Shown here in pieces: positions 42,560 to 51,371 of a stretch of DNA of 56,519 bases. A model generated the notes under the pieces. The model made no database searches. It saw nothing but the letters and a program-made list of their open reading frames with translations, and had not been told where the DNA came from. Source of the DNA: Magnetococcales bacterium WMHbin3. GTDB lineage: Bacteria > Pseudomonadota > Magnetococcia > Magnetococcales > Magnetaquicoccaceae. The position numbers and the translations under genes were made by a program. The stretch spans positions 1 to 56,519 of the forward strand of contig PDZX01000023.1 in assembly GCA_002753185.1 (NCBI GenBank), read 5' to 3'. Numbering within the stretch: position 1 is the stretch's first letter; each line of letters starts with the position of its first letter.

Positions 42560-45466
42560 ATGCCGGATACGACCATTCAGACCATTCTGCAACTGGACGC
42601 GGATGACAACCGGGAGGGGCTGCTCTCCTTCTTGCAGGAGAGTCCCCAGGATCACTTCGCGATCCTCTCGGCCACCTATCATCTGCTCTCCCGCAACCGT
42701 CTCCACTCCGCCCATGTTCTGGCCCTGTACCTGGCCAATCTCGGCTATCAGCACCAGCTCATCGCCCTGACCCTGGCCATCGCCGGGGTGATGCACGACA
42801 ATGCCGACGAGGAACGGCAGGGGATGGCCAACCTCGCCGCCCTGGCGGACCAGTTGACCCCGGAACAACAGGAGAGCACCTACCGGCAGATCGTCATCCC
42901 GGTGATGACCCCCCTGCTGACCGATGCCCTGAAGCACGGCAACGTCGCCATGGCGGTGCGGCTGCTGGCGATCCTGCGGGCCGACCTTCCCTTTCTGCGC
43001 CCCATTCTCGATCCTCACGCGCCGCTTTCCTCCGGCTTTCTCGACGCAATGCGCCAACGCGGCCAGGAGCGGTTCGTCCCGCATGTCCTGCCCCCCGCCC
43101 CGGACACGCCGCGCCGCGCCCTTTCCGTGGTGGTGGCGTTTCGTCCCGGCGCGCCCCGCGATCATCATCTGCTGGTCCACGACGGCGTGCGCCTGGTCGA
43201 GGCCATGCGGGGCCACGGCTGGCAAGCCACCCTTCTGCCCCTCCGCCCCCAAGCCCTGGCCGGGGACCGGATGCCGCTCTTCCAGGAGATCGTAACCCTC
43301 TGCCGCGCCCACAAGGCCGACATCCTGCTCCTCGATGACGCCCCGCTCCTCGACTCCCGGCAACTGCGCGCCGCCATGATCGATCAACTCCGCTCCGAGA
43401 ATCCGGAACTCAGGGTGGTGGGGTGCCACCCCGATCCCTGGAGCGGCGATGCCCAACCGCTGCGCGACTCCGCCGCCCGGCTCGACGCCCTCTGGAGCGT
43501 GGATGACCCCGATGCCCCGGCCTGGGACCACCCGGAACTGGCCGGCAAGACGCTCTTCATGCCCATGCCTGCCATGCGCCAGGGCGAGCTGCTCGGCGAA
43601 CCGCTGGGACCGCGCATGCTGCTGGCCGGGGAACCCCTGGGCGCGCAAAACTGGCTCCACATCTGTTGGTTCTTCGCCGCCGAGGATCTGGGGGTGCCGA
43701 TCAAGCGCAATCTCGCCAGCTACCGGGCCGACCTGCTCGGTGAGTTGACCCGCTTGGGTCAATCGGTTGTGACGTTGAGTGATGCCTCTTGTCATGTGCG
43801 TTTCACCCTGCGTGACGACCGGAGCCGTGCCATCACCCGGCATGCCTTCGACTCCCTGATCGGCGGCGCGCTCCTGATTCAGGAGTCCTCGCCCCGGATG
43901 GATCGCCGCTTCATGGCCGGAGAACACTATCTGGAGTTTTCGAATCTCGCGGAACTGGCCGCCGTGGCCCGCTTCGTCACCGAACATCCGGAAGAGGCGG
44001 AAGCGATTCGGCAACGGGGTCACGCCTTTGCCCTGGCCCAGTACGGCAACGACCGGCTGATGGGTTGCCTGGAGCGGATTCTCTTCGATTCCGGGCCTCT
44101 CCCCGTCGGCCAGGCGGGGCTGCTTGCGGTGAATCCCGACGGCTCCGTGACCCCGCTCTTCGCCGCATCTCCGGCCCCGCCACCGGCGCCGCAACCGCCC
44201 GCCATCATGTTGACCATCTGCATCCCCACCTACAACCGTCATCTGCTGGTCGCCCACACCCTGGACAGCCTGAAATGGACCCTGGAGGCCGGCGTGCCCA
44301 TCGAGATCATCGTCTCCGACAATGCCTCGGACGACGCGACCGGCGAGGCGGCGCGGGCCAAGGGGGCGCTCTTTCCTTACTTCCGTTATGTGCGCCAGCC
44401 GCGCAATCTGACCCAGCCCACCCACTGGATCTCCGCCATGCGGCTGGCCCGTGGCCGCTATTCCATCGCCTTGTCGGACGACGACTACATCCTGCCCCAG
44501 CCCCTGCTCGCCGAACTCGACCTGCTGGAGGAGCACCCCGAACTCATCGCCAGTTACGTCTCGCCGCTGATGTGGAACGACGCGACGGCGACCGATCATG
44601 GCAATACCTATGGGATCGACGCCCCGCGCGTCTATCGCCGGGAGGATAGCGTCGAGCTGTTCAACTTCTTCATGGATCGGCGCGTCATCCCCGAATTCGC
44701 CGTCTACCGGACCCTGGAGTACTCCCCGATGCTGTTCGAGTCCCCCACGGTCTACCCCTGTTTCATCTGGCCATTGCAGGCCCTGCGCCACGGCCAGATC
44801 CGTTTTCATGACAACACCCTCTATCGGGTGGTGCTCTACACCCCCCTGAAGACCCCTACCGCCAATCTCTCGAACGTGGGGTTGGTGCAGGTGACCAGCC
44901 TGACGGATCAGTACCGGGCCGGGATCGAGCTGGCCGTGGCCCAGGCGCTCGCCAACGTCGGGCTGGAGGAGTTCACCCCCGGCAACCGTCCGGTGATGTT
45001 GGACGTGATCAACGACTTCGTGATCGGGCGGATCAGCGTGGCCTCGCGGGTGGCCCAGCAGCAGGGGAATTACACCGGCGCGGTGGAGTTCCTGAAGCGC
45101 TGGTCGCTGTGGGCCAAGCACGATGCCGACCGGGAGTTGATCCGCAAGGCGGATCAGGAGGTGGTGGGCGGGGCGGTGGTGCAGACCCTGGAACAGTTGT
45201 TCCGCATCGTCACCGGCACCCGGCGGGTGGTGTTGTGCGAGCTGCCCCACGTCGAATACTGGCTGGGTCATTTCGCCAGGGTCGCGGCCCGCATGCCGGT
45301 GGAGGCGCGGACGCTGGTGGAGGCCGCCTCCGCCGCAGATCGCGGGGAGGCGCTTTATCTCACCGATCGGGCCGAGGCGCGTGCGGTATTGCTGGATGCG
45401 GGGGTCGAGGCCGGCAGGATCCTGCTGCTGTCCGACCTGGTGGTCATGTTGCGCGTGCGGAAATGA
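42560..45466 (+). CDS. large CgeB-like/GT2 two-domain glycosyltransferase
   Basis: 968 residues. An N-terminal helical region (about 1-150) precedes a CgeB/GT-B-like domain (about 190-505, with HYLEFSNLAELAAVARF). A proline-rich linker (about 538-548) leads to a GT2 domain (about 550-760) with LTICIPTYNR, SDNASDD and the DXD-type motif LSDDD (638-642). The tail (about 870-968) carries an LTDRAEAR motif shared with the shorter upstream paralogue. Two catalytic domains suggest two sugar additions by one protein. GAGGAGGGG precedes ATG 42560; an earlier in-frame ATG at 42482 has no such site. Confidence 0.85.
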   Translation: MPDTTIQTILQLDADDNREGLLSFLQESPQDHFAILSATYHLLSRNRLHSAHVLALYLANLGYQHQLIALTLAIAGVMHDNADEERQGMANLAALADQLTPEQQESTYRQIVIPVMTPLLTDALKHGNVAMAVRLLAILRADLPFLRPILDPHAPLSSGFLDAMRQRGQERFVPHVLPPAPDTPRRALSVVVAFRPGAPRDHHLLVHDGVRLVEAMRGHGWQATLLPLRPQALAGDRMPLFQEIVTLCRAHKADILLLDDAPLLDSRQLRAAMIDQLRSENPELRVVGCHPDPWSGDAQPLRDSAARLDALWSVDDPDAPAWDHPELAGKTLFMPMPAMRQGELLGEPLGPRMLLAGEPLGAQNWLHICWFFAAEDLGVPIKRNLASYRADLLGELTRLGQSVVTLSDASCHVRFTLRDDRSRAITRHAFDSLIGGALLIQESSPRMDRRFMAGEHYLEFSNLAELAAVARFVTEHPEEAEAIRQRGHAFALAQYGNDRLMGCLERILFDSGPLPVGQAGLLAVNPDGSVTPLFAASPAPPPAPQPPAIMLTICIPTYNRHLLVAHTLDSLKWTLEAGVPIEIIVSDNASDDATGEAARAKGALFPYFRYVRQPRNLTQPTHWISAMRLARGRYSIALSDDDYILPQPLLAELDLLEEHPELIASYVSPLMWNDATATDHGNTYGIDAPRVYRREDSVELFNFFMDRRVIPEFAVYRTLEYSPMLFESPTVYPCFIWPLQALRHGQIRFHDNTLYRVVLYTPLKTPTANLSNVGLVQVTSLTDQYRAGIELAVAQALANVGLEEFTPGNRPVMLDVINDFVIGRISVASRVAQQQGNYTGAVEFLKRWSLWAKHDADRELIRKADQEVVGGAVVQTLEQLFRIVTGTRRVVLCELPHVEYWLGHFARVAARMPVEARTLVEAASAADRGEALYLTDRAEARAVLLDAGVEAGRILLLSDLVVMLRVRK

Positions 45467-45536
45467 AGGGGATTAGAGGATATCTGGTATGTAACGTTGG
45501 TGCTGGCAGCCTGGGATCGATTGGAGAGGGGGTGTA

Positions 45537-46868
45537 ATGAGTGATATAATTGATAGAGGCAAGATAGTTCTGTTTCGTAATGAGAACACCGCGTTTGCTT
45601 TTAGAGAAAAAATTTCGATTAATATGCGATTCTCTTGGGCTGATCAATCGTTATGGAATGGAAGTCCTCAACAAATTTCCTTTATCTCTGTTGAGAGTGA
45701 AAATTTTAATTATATAGGAATTATTAAAAAAGGGAAAAAGCCGGCAAACAGTGGAAATCTTTTTTTTCTTAATCCTGTTTTTGCAATTCCGGGAGCAGGC
45801 GTACCGTTTAGTGTTTTTCTAGATAGACTTCCTAGTATCTACCAAGAAACATTTATTCAGGCATGCTCAATAAAATATGGTTCTGTAGCTGATCTTCCCC
45901 CAAAAGCATTTGAGGCTGTTCTTAATGTTTTTATTAAATGGGATTATGAAATGCTTAAATTAATTGAAAGACTTAAAAATAATATAAATAGATCTCGTCC
46001 TGTCGTTTCTGGTCGTGCAGGTGAAATTCTGGCAATGGAACAGGAGGCAACCTATACGGGTTTAAAAATGGGCGGAATTGATCCTGAGATATTTTCTTCT
46101 GATTGGGTTGAGCCGGATAGAACGACTTTTGGGTCGTTCTTGGATGGCTTCAAAAGTGCTTCCCTGCGAGAAGATGCTATGATTCAGTATGATCATTGTA
46201 CTTTACCAGGTTGGGAGCAAATCGAACGAAATCAAGTTGGTGTTGTGGCCTTTGAGTGTAAAAATACTAGGGTTGAAATTATTCATGCTAATCGCACTCC
46301 CTTGGAGCATGTTTTGGGTGTTGATCTGATTTATGTCAATCAACTATTCAAATCTTTAATCATGGTGCAATATAAAGTGATGCGAAATGAAAATGGAAAG
46401 CCACGCTTTAGGCTGCCAAATTATCAACTTGACGAAGAAATCTCCCGGATGCGGAGAATTGAAAATATTTTATGTCGTTCACCTGACTTAACCCCTGATG
46501 GATTTCGTCTCAACCAGACCCCGTTCTATTTGAAATTTTGTCCAAAGATCGTTTTTGATCCATCCGATTCAGGGTTGATCAAAGGCATGTACCTTCATTT
46601 GGATCACTGGCAAACTTTGTCAACATCAGGCGTACTGAATGGACCGCAGGGAGGCATGTACCTAGCATACGAAAATGCCGGGCGTTGGTTTGACAATACG
46701 ACATTTATTGATTTGACTAAGGCTGGATGGATTGGTTCTGCAGGAATGAATTCAATAGATTTGTGGAATATCGTTAATGAACTGATCGAATCAGGCCGCT
46801 CAGTGACTGTGGCAGCCAAGACCAACCAACTTCTGATGGGGTGCCGGAAAGGAGGGAACAAGGGGTGA
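45537..46868 (+). CDS. unknown protein, possible PD-(D/E)XK nuclease-like core
   Basis: 443 residues, no signal peptide. I recognise no named family. The central segment has an Asp in QYDHCTLPGW, then a hydrophobic strand ending in ECK (VGVVAFECKN), and then HVLGVDLIYVN and IMVQYK. This order resembles a PD-(D/E)XK nuclease core, but it is only a motif-level reading. GGAGAGGGGG lies 4-5 bases before the ATG. Codon use is AT-rich and unlike its neighbours, so horizontal transfer is likely. The stop overlaps the GTG of the DUF3800 gene, so the two products are probably made together. Confidence 0.7.
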   Translation: MSDIIDRGKIVLFRNENTAFAFREKISINMRFSWADQSLWNGSPQQISFISVESENFNYIGIIKKGKKPANSGNLFFLNPVFAIPGAGVPFSVFLDRLPSIYQETFIQACSIKYGSVADLPPKAFEAVLNVFIKWDYEMLKLIERLKNNINRSRPVVSGRAGEILAMEQEATYTGLKMGGIDPEIFSSDWVEPDRTTFGSFLDGFKSASLREDAMIQYDHCTLPGWEQIERNQVGVVAFECKNTRVEIIHANRTPLEHVLGVDLIYVNQLFKSLIMVQYKVMRNENGKPRFRLPNYQLDEEISRMRRIENILCRSPDLTPDGFRLNQTPFYLKFCPKIVFDPSDSGLIKGMYLHLDHWQTLSTSGVLNGPQGGMYLAYENAGRWFDNTTFIDLTKAGWIGSAGMNSIDLWNIVNELIESGRSVTVAAKTNQLLMGCRKGGNKG

Positions 46869-47563
46869 ATTTTGACGTGTACTGCGACGAAAGCCGTCCC
46901 GACCTGCTGACCTCCACCCACCCGAACGGCCAATATGTCGTCATCGGCAGCCTGTGGTTGGAAACGGATCGCCGACATGAGTGCAAGCAAGCCATTCATG
47001 CCTTGCGTGACACTCATCGGGTGGGAGGGGAATTCAAATGGCAAAAGGTCTCTCCATCGCGCATCGGATTTTACACATCCCTGCTGGACTGGTTTGTGGA
47101 CCAAGGGCCTGCAGTGCGGTTTCGGTGCATTCTCATTGCCCAGGATCAGCTTGACTGGCATCTGCATGAGGGAGACCGGGAGCTTGGATTTTATAAATTT
47201 TATTACCAGATGTTGCATCATTGGGTATTGGATTTTAATCGTTATATAATTTTTTGTGACTATAAAAGCAATCGTTTGATGAATCGGCTGGCGATATTGC
47301 AACGATGCCTCTCTTATGCGAATTTGACCTCAAGGATCTCCGAGGTGCAGGCTGTGCGATCCGAGGAATCGGTATTGATCCAGTTGACCGATGTGCTGAC
47401 CGGTGCAATCAGCGCAAAATCCAACCGCAGCCTGCAGCCGAACAGCGCCAAATCTCTCTTGGTGCGGCATTTGGAAAAGCGGTTGGGACATCCTTTGGCA
47501 GCTACCAGACGCGACGCACAAAAGTTCAATGTGTTTGCCATTCGCCTGGGCGGGGGATGGTAG
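46865..47563 (+). CDS. DUF3800 protein (RNase H-like fold family)
   Basis: 232 residues from GTG, with GGAGG about 10 bases upstream. The family pattern is clear: CDES near the N-terminus (7-10), a glutamate in GEFKW (Glu 56), FCDYK (Asp 132) and QLTDVLTGAI (Asp 176). These acidic residues suggest a metal-dependent RNase H-like nuclease. DUF3800 genes are often found in defence islands and mobile elements; the function is not settled. The GTG overlaps the stop of the upstream gene (GTGA). Confidence 0.82.
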   Translation: MNFDVYCDESRPDLLTSTHPNGQYVVIGSLWLETDRRHECKQAIHALRDTHRVGGEFKWQKVSPSRIGFYTSLLDWFVDQGPAVRFRCILIAQDQLDWHLHEGDRELGFYKFYYQMLHHWVLDFNRYIIFCDYKSNRLMNRLAILQRCLSYANLTSRISEVQAVRSEESVLIQLTDVLTGAISAKSNRSLQPNSAKSLLVRHLEKRLGHPLAATRRDAQKFNVFAIRLGGGW

Positions 47564-47564
47564 G

Positions 47565-47993
47565 GTGTCGTATCCGCCCCTGCTCAAATTGTCATCCGAA
47601 GAGTTATATAGACGTCACTTCGAGCAAACGTATTGCCGTGGACCAATGGTCACATTTGATGACATCAGGGTTCGATTCCGTAAAAGGGATTTCGATCATT
47701 GCTGTTTCGAGTCCAGCAACCGTGATGGTGTGAAGGATCGGTTTTCCACCATGAGAGCCGAACGCCTGGACTGGATCAGCGAGACCCTGCGAGACCCGGC
47801 CAGTGACCGTTTTTGCGGGTGGGACAGCAAAAATAGACGCCACGATCCGAAACGGCGTGTTGCGGTAGTGATGGGGGATTATATCGTCGTGATCTCTCTG
47901 ACGCGAGCAAAAGAAGCCAACTTCATTACTGCCTTTGTGGCCGACACACCCGCGAGCCTGGCAAAAATCAAGGCAGGACCGCGATGGACATAA
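47565..47993 (+). CDS. BECR-fold (barnase/EndoU/colicin/RelE-like) nuclease-like protein
   Basis: 142 residues from GTG, directly after the DUF3800 stop. The pattern DFDHCCFES, MRAERLDWISETL, RRVAVVMGDYIVVISL and ANFITAFVAD resembles phage-type BECR nucleases (PBECR families), which include RNase toxins. Conserved candidates for catalysis are His 45, Arg 64-67 and Thr 122. No antitoxin-like gene follows. The call rests on motif memory only. The stop codon sits inside the T-run of the opposite-strand terminator. Confidence 0.55.
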   Translation: MSYPPLLKLSSEELYRRHFEQTYCRGPMVTFDDIRVRFRKRDFDHCCFESSNRDGVKDRFSTMRAERLDWISETLRDPASDRFCGWDSKNRRHDPKRRVAVVMGDYIVVISLTRAKEANFITAFVADTPASLAKIKAGPRWT

Positions 47994-48026
47994 AAAAACC
48001 GCTGATTCGCCAGGCTGGCTCAGCGG
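47992..48026 (-). terminator. intrinsic terminator of the mltA-methyltransferase-radical SAM-epimerase operon
   Basis: On the minus strand CCGCTGA (48026-48020) and TCAGCGG (48005-47999) form a stem with an inner GCCAGCCTGGC palindrome, followed by seven T. It lies about 90 bases after the epimerase stop. Confidence 0.85.
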
Positions 48027-48112
48027 AGGCCTTTGCAGGTTCTGCTGCCACTGGCAGAGAACGCCTACAGGATCAAGTCATTCATTCAAAATGTCAACAG
48101 AAAATTTGCTGG

Positions 48113-49114
48113 TTATCCATGCGCTTGCGCCTGGGCGCACAGGGTGTCCAGCAGCCGGTTGACCTCGTCGTTGGGGATCAGCAGGCGCGGATCATTGCAA
48201 AAATAGGCCACCAGTTCCGCCAACCCCTGTTCCAGGGTGACCTCGGCTCGCCAATCGGGGCAGAACCGCTTGATCTTGGCGTTGTCGTAGATGTCGCACC
48301 ACATCTTGTGCCACAGGATCACCTCGCCCTGGCGAATCGAGGCGGCGGCGATTTCGGCGCTGGTGCGGTAGCGCAAATCGGGCGGATCCACTCTCAGCGC
48401 CCTGGCCAGGGCCAGGGTGATCTCCCGCCAGGTCAGGACCTCGTCCGACGTGATGTGGAAGACCTCCCCGAAGCTTTCGGGATTGCCGTACAACCCCATC
48501 ACCGCGCGGGCGAAGTCGCTGGAGTGGGTCAGGGTCCACAAGGTGGTGCCATCGCCATGGAGCAGGATGGGACGGTGGTTTTGCATGCGCCAGGGAATGG
48601 TCCAGTCCGGGTCGCCCACCGCCACCGGGACAATGGTGTCGTAAGTGTGGGCCGCGCGCACCACGGTGACGGGAAACCCCCGCTCCCGCCAGGCGGCGAG
48701 CAACACCTCCTCGGCCTGGCGCTTGCCGACGGCATAGGGCCAGCCATGGGTCAGCAGGGCCGCCTCCTCGGTGAAGGGGAGCCTGGCGGACGCCCGATCG
48801 TACATCCCGGTGGTGCTGACGAACAGATAATGACCGGTGCGTCCGGCGAAATAGTCGAGGACCTGTTCGGCCTGCGGGGCGTTGTAACAGAGGACGTCGA
48901 GCACCACGTCGAAGCATTGCCCCTCCAGTTGGGCAAAGACCGCTGCCGGATCGCGGATGTCCGCCAGGAGCACCCGGCAGCCGGGCGGTGCGGGACGGCG
49001 GATCCTGGACGGTGCGCCCCGGTTCAGGAGGGTCACCTCCCATCCGGCGGCCAGGGCGGCCTGGGCCGAGCGCCAACTGATGTTGCCCGTGCCGCCGACG
49101 ATCAGGAGTTTCAT
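48113..49114 (-). CDS. NAD-dependent epimerase/dehydratase-like protein
   Basis: 333 residues. The Rossmann motif is LIVGGTGNISWRSAQAAL, and the catalytic YxxxK lies in WPYAVGKRQAEEVL. HGDGTTLWTLTHSSDFARAV and FHITSDEVLTWREI match the atypical SDR group that includes isoflavone-reductase-like and NDP-sugar enzymes. It probably acts on an NDP-sugar made or methylated by the two upstream enzymes. It overlaps the radical SAM stop by 4 bases and ends before a terminator. Confidence 0.85.
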   Translation of the reverse strand: MKLLIVGGTGNISWRSAQAALAAGWEVTLLNRGAPSRIRRPAPPGCRVLLADIRDPAAVFAQLEGQCFDVVLDVLCYNAPQAEQVLDYFAGRTGHYLFVSTTGMYDRASARLPFTEEAALLTHGWPYAVGKRQAEEVLLAAWRERGFPVTVVRAAHTYDTIVPVAVGDPDWTIPWRMQNHRPILLHGDGTTLWTLTHSSDFARAVMGLYGNPESFGEVFHITSDEVLTWREITLALARALRVDPPDLRYRTSAEIAAASIRQGEVILWHKMWCDIYDNAKIKRFCPDWRAEVTLEQGLAELVAYFCNDPRLLIPNDEVNRLLDTLCAQAQAHG

Positions 49115-50130
49115 GGGGTTTTCCCGGCGAGCAGGCGCTCCCTGATATCGTCCGTCGCAGCATCGATGTTGTCCAGCACTCCATACGACATCACCTGACA
49201 GATGGCGCAGGTCGGATCCTCCTTGCGCCGTCCCTCCAGATGGGCCAGCCGGTGGGCGGTGATCCTCTGGCCGTGCCAGATCTCCTTCAGCGACTCCTGC
49301 CGCACATCGCCGATCAGCAGTTTGCGCGCCCAGTCCTGCACGCACAGGCTCACCGTGCCATCGGAGTTGATCACGGTCAGGTAGAAGAAATAGGGGCAGA
49401 CCCGCCGTTCCAGCACCTCCTGGCCGTAGTGGCCGATGGTGAAGTCCATCGGCATCTCCTCGAACGCGTAGCCCGGCCAGGCCGGGGAGATGTGTTCGAA
49501 GAAGATGCGATCCGCAATTTCCCCGAAGACCTCCAGAAACCGCTGCTGCTCCTCCGCCGAGAGATTCTCCTGAATCGCCTTGACGTAGATCTCGCACTTG
49601 CCGCGTATGGAGTGGAGGTGCCGAATGTTCTCGACGTATTTGGCGAAGCGGGTCCGGGTTCTGACGTATTGCAGGAACTGGGCGTCGTTGACCCCGTTGA
49701 CCGAAATGTTGATCTGGTCGATCCCGGCGTCGATCAGCCGTTCGTTGAGCCTGGGCGACAAGAGCGAACCGTTGGTGGTCATGTCGATCCTGCCCACCCG
49801 GCCACTCTCCCTGGCGTAGCGGATCATCTCCGGGAGGTGGCGGTTGAGGAGCGGTTCGCCCTCCTTGTAGAAACGCAGAACGCGGATCGGATCGGGAAAC
49901 TCCCGCAGGTCATCGACGATCTTGCGGAACAGATCCAACGCCATCGGTCCCTGATAGCGTCCCGTCGCCGCGATCAACTCCCGGTTGCCGGTGGCGCAGA
50001 AACGGCAGCGGTAGTTGCAGTGGCTCGCCGGATCGACCATGACCACGAACGGGGTCGCCAAGGGCAGGACCCGCCCCAGGTCGCTTCTTTGTTGCGGGTC
50101 CATGGTGCGGGCCTGATATTCCGCTTTCAT
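49111..50130 (-). CDS. radical SAM/SPASM-type enzyme of the glycan cluster (copy 2)
   Basis: 339 residues. The radical SAM cluster CNYRCRFC lies near residue 38. A C-terminal cysteine set (RRVCPYFF, VSLCVQDW, CAICQ) resembles a SPASM-like auxiliary site. It is a paralogue of the enzyme at 39016-40032, with matching blocks such as YKEGEPLLN, DMTTNGSLLSP and INSDGTVSLC. Here it is coupled to a C-methyltransferase upstream and an epimerase downstream by ATGA overlaps, which suggests joint modification of one sugar. Confidence 0.87.
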   Translation of the reverse strand: MKAEYQARTMDPQQRSDLGRVLPLATPFVVMVDPASHCNYRCRFCATGNRELIAATGRYQGPMALDLFRKIVDDLREFPDPIRVLRFYKEGEPLLNRHLPEMIRYARESGRVGRIDMTTNGSLLSPRLNERLIDAGIDQINISVNGVNDAQFLQYVRTRTRFAKYVENIRHLHSIRGKCEIYVKAIQENLSAEEQQRFLEVFGEIADRIFFEHISPAWPGYAFEEMPMDFTIGHYGQEVLERRVCPYFFYLTVINSDGTVSLCVQDWARKLLIGDVRQESLKEIWHGQRITAHRLAHLEGRRKEDPTCAICQVMSYGVLDNIDAATDDIRERLLAGKTP

Positions 50131-51362
50131 GTGAGGATCCGCAATTCGGGCACCGGAATGACGAAACGACCGCCCCACGCGCGGATGTGGGCCATTTGTT
50201 CCATGATCTCGTCTTGAATATTCCAGGGGAGGATCAGCAGGTAATCCGGGCGCACGGTGTCGATCATCGACGGGGCATGGATCGGGATGCGGTTGCCGGG
50301 CAGGAACATTCCCTGCTTGTGGGGGCTGATATCCACCGTGAAGGGCAGCAGGTCGGGCCGGATGCCGCAGAAGTTGAGCAGGGTGTTCCCCTTGGCCGGC
50401 GCGCCGTAGCCCACCACGCTGCGTCCCTCGTCGTGTGCCTGGATCAGGAATTTGAGCAAGTCGAGCTTGATCCGCAAGACCTGCTCGCGGAAGGTGGTGT
50501 AGGTCTCCATCCGTTCCCAGCCCTGTTCGTGCTCCAGCCCGGCCAGGGCGCGCATCCGGTCGGTGGGGCTTCTCTCCTCCTCGGCGTGGGCCGCGTAGAT
50601 GCGCAGCGAGCCGCCGTGGGTGGGCAGTTCCTCGATGTCGAAGATCCGCAAGCCGTGATGGGCGAAGATGCGTTGCGCGGTCAGTAGGGAAAAATAAGAG
50701 AAATGTTCGTGATAGATGGTATCGAACTGTTTCCCTTCCACCATGCGCAGCAGGTGCGGGAACTCCATGGTGATCGTGCCGCCGGGCTTGAGCAGGATTT
50801 TCATGCCTGCCACGAAGTCGTTGAGGTTGGGGACATGGGCCAGGACGTTGTTGCCGATCAGCAGGTCGGGCCGGACGCCGCGTTCGACCAGGTGGCGCGC
50901 GGTTTCCACGCCGAAGAAATCCATGTGGGTGGGAATGCCCTTGGCCATCGCCACTTCCGCCACGTTGCGCGCCGGTTCCACCCCCAGGACCGGGATGCCC
51001 TTGTCCATCATGTAGCGGAGCAGATAGCCGTCGTTGCTGGCGATCTCCACCACCAGGCTGGCCTTGTGCAACCCGAACCGTTCCACGGCCATGTCGGCGT
51101 AGCGTTCCATGTGGCGCAGCCAGGTTTGGGAATAGGATGAGAAATAGACATATTCGGTGAAGATATTGTCCGGGGTCTGGAACATTTCCAGTTGCACGAG
51201 AAAGCAGTGATCGCACACATAAACCCGCAAGGGGAAGTGCGGTTCCATTTCGTTTTGCTGATCGGGGCGCAGGAAGCGATTGGAGATGGGGCTGGTGCCG
51301 AGATCGATGAATTCGAACGAAACCGCCTTGTCGCAAAACCGGCAGTGGACTCTGTTGTGCAT
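50127..51362 (-). CDS. sugar C-methyltransferase (NovU/TylCIII-like)
   Basis: 411 residues. The N-terminal zinc-binding module has two CxxC pairs (CRFC, CDHC). The class I methyltransferase core starts VVEIASNDGYLLRYM with LGVEPARNVAEVA and LIGNNVLAHVPNLNDF. A C-terminal domain (VVGYGAPAKGNTLLNF) completes the C-3-methyltransferase architecture, with the conserved YHEHFSYFS. It should methylate carbon 3 of a deoxy-NDP-sugar with SAM. TAGGAGAATC precedes the ATG. It follows mltA by 9 bases. Confidence 0.9.
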   Translation of the reverse strand: MHNRVHCRFCDKAVSFEFIDLGTSPISNRFLRPDQQNEMEPHFPLRVYVCDHCFLVQLEMFQTPDNIFTEYVYFSSYSQTWLRHMERYADMAVERFGLHKASLVVEIASNDGYLLRYMMDKGIPVLGVEPARNVAEVAMAKGIPTHMDFFGVETARHLVERGVRPDLLIGNNVLAHVPNLNDFVAGMKILLKPGGTITMEFPHLLRMVEGKQFDTIYHEHFSYFSLLTAQRIFAHHGLRIFDIEELPTHGGSLRIYAAHAEEERSPTDRMRALAGLEHEQGWERMETYTTFREQVLRIKLDLLKFLIQAHDEGRSVVGYGAPAKGNTLLNFCGIRPDLLPFTVDISPHKQGMFLPGNRIPIHAPSMIDTVRPDYLLILPWNIQDEIMEQMAHIRAWGGRFVIPVPELRILT

Positions 51363-51371
51363 GAGATTCTC

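Larger units (their letters stand above)
45467..47993. other. AT-rich insert in the glycan region (three-gene module)
   Basis: Base composition falls sharply after 45480. The row 45541-45600 has 23 G or C in 60, while the flanking genes are clearly GC-rich. It recovers within the second and third genes. The module separates the plus-strand glycosyltransferase block from the minus-strand epimerase block and ends exactly at the latter's terminator. I see no integrase, transposase or direct repeats at the edges. Confidence 0.65.
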
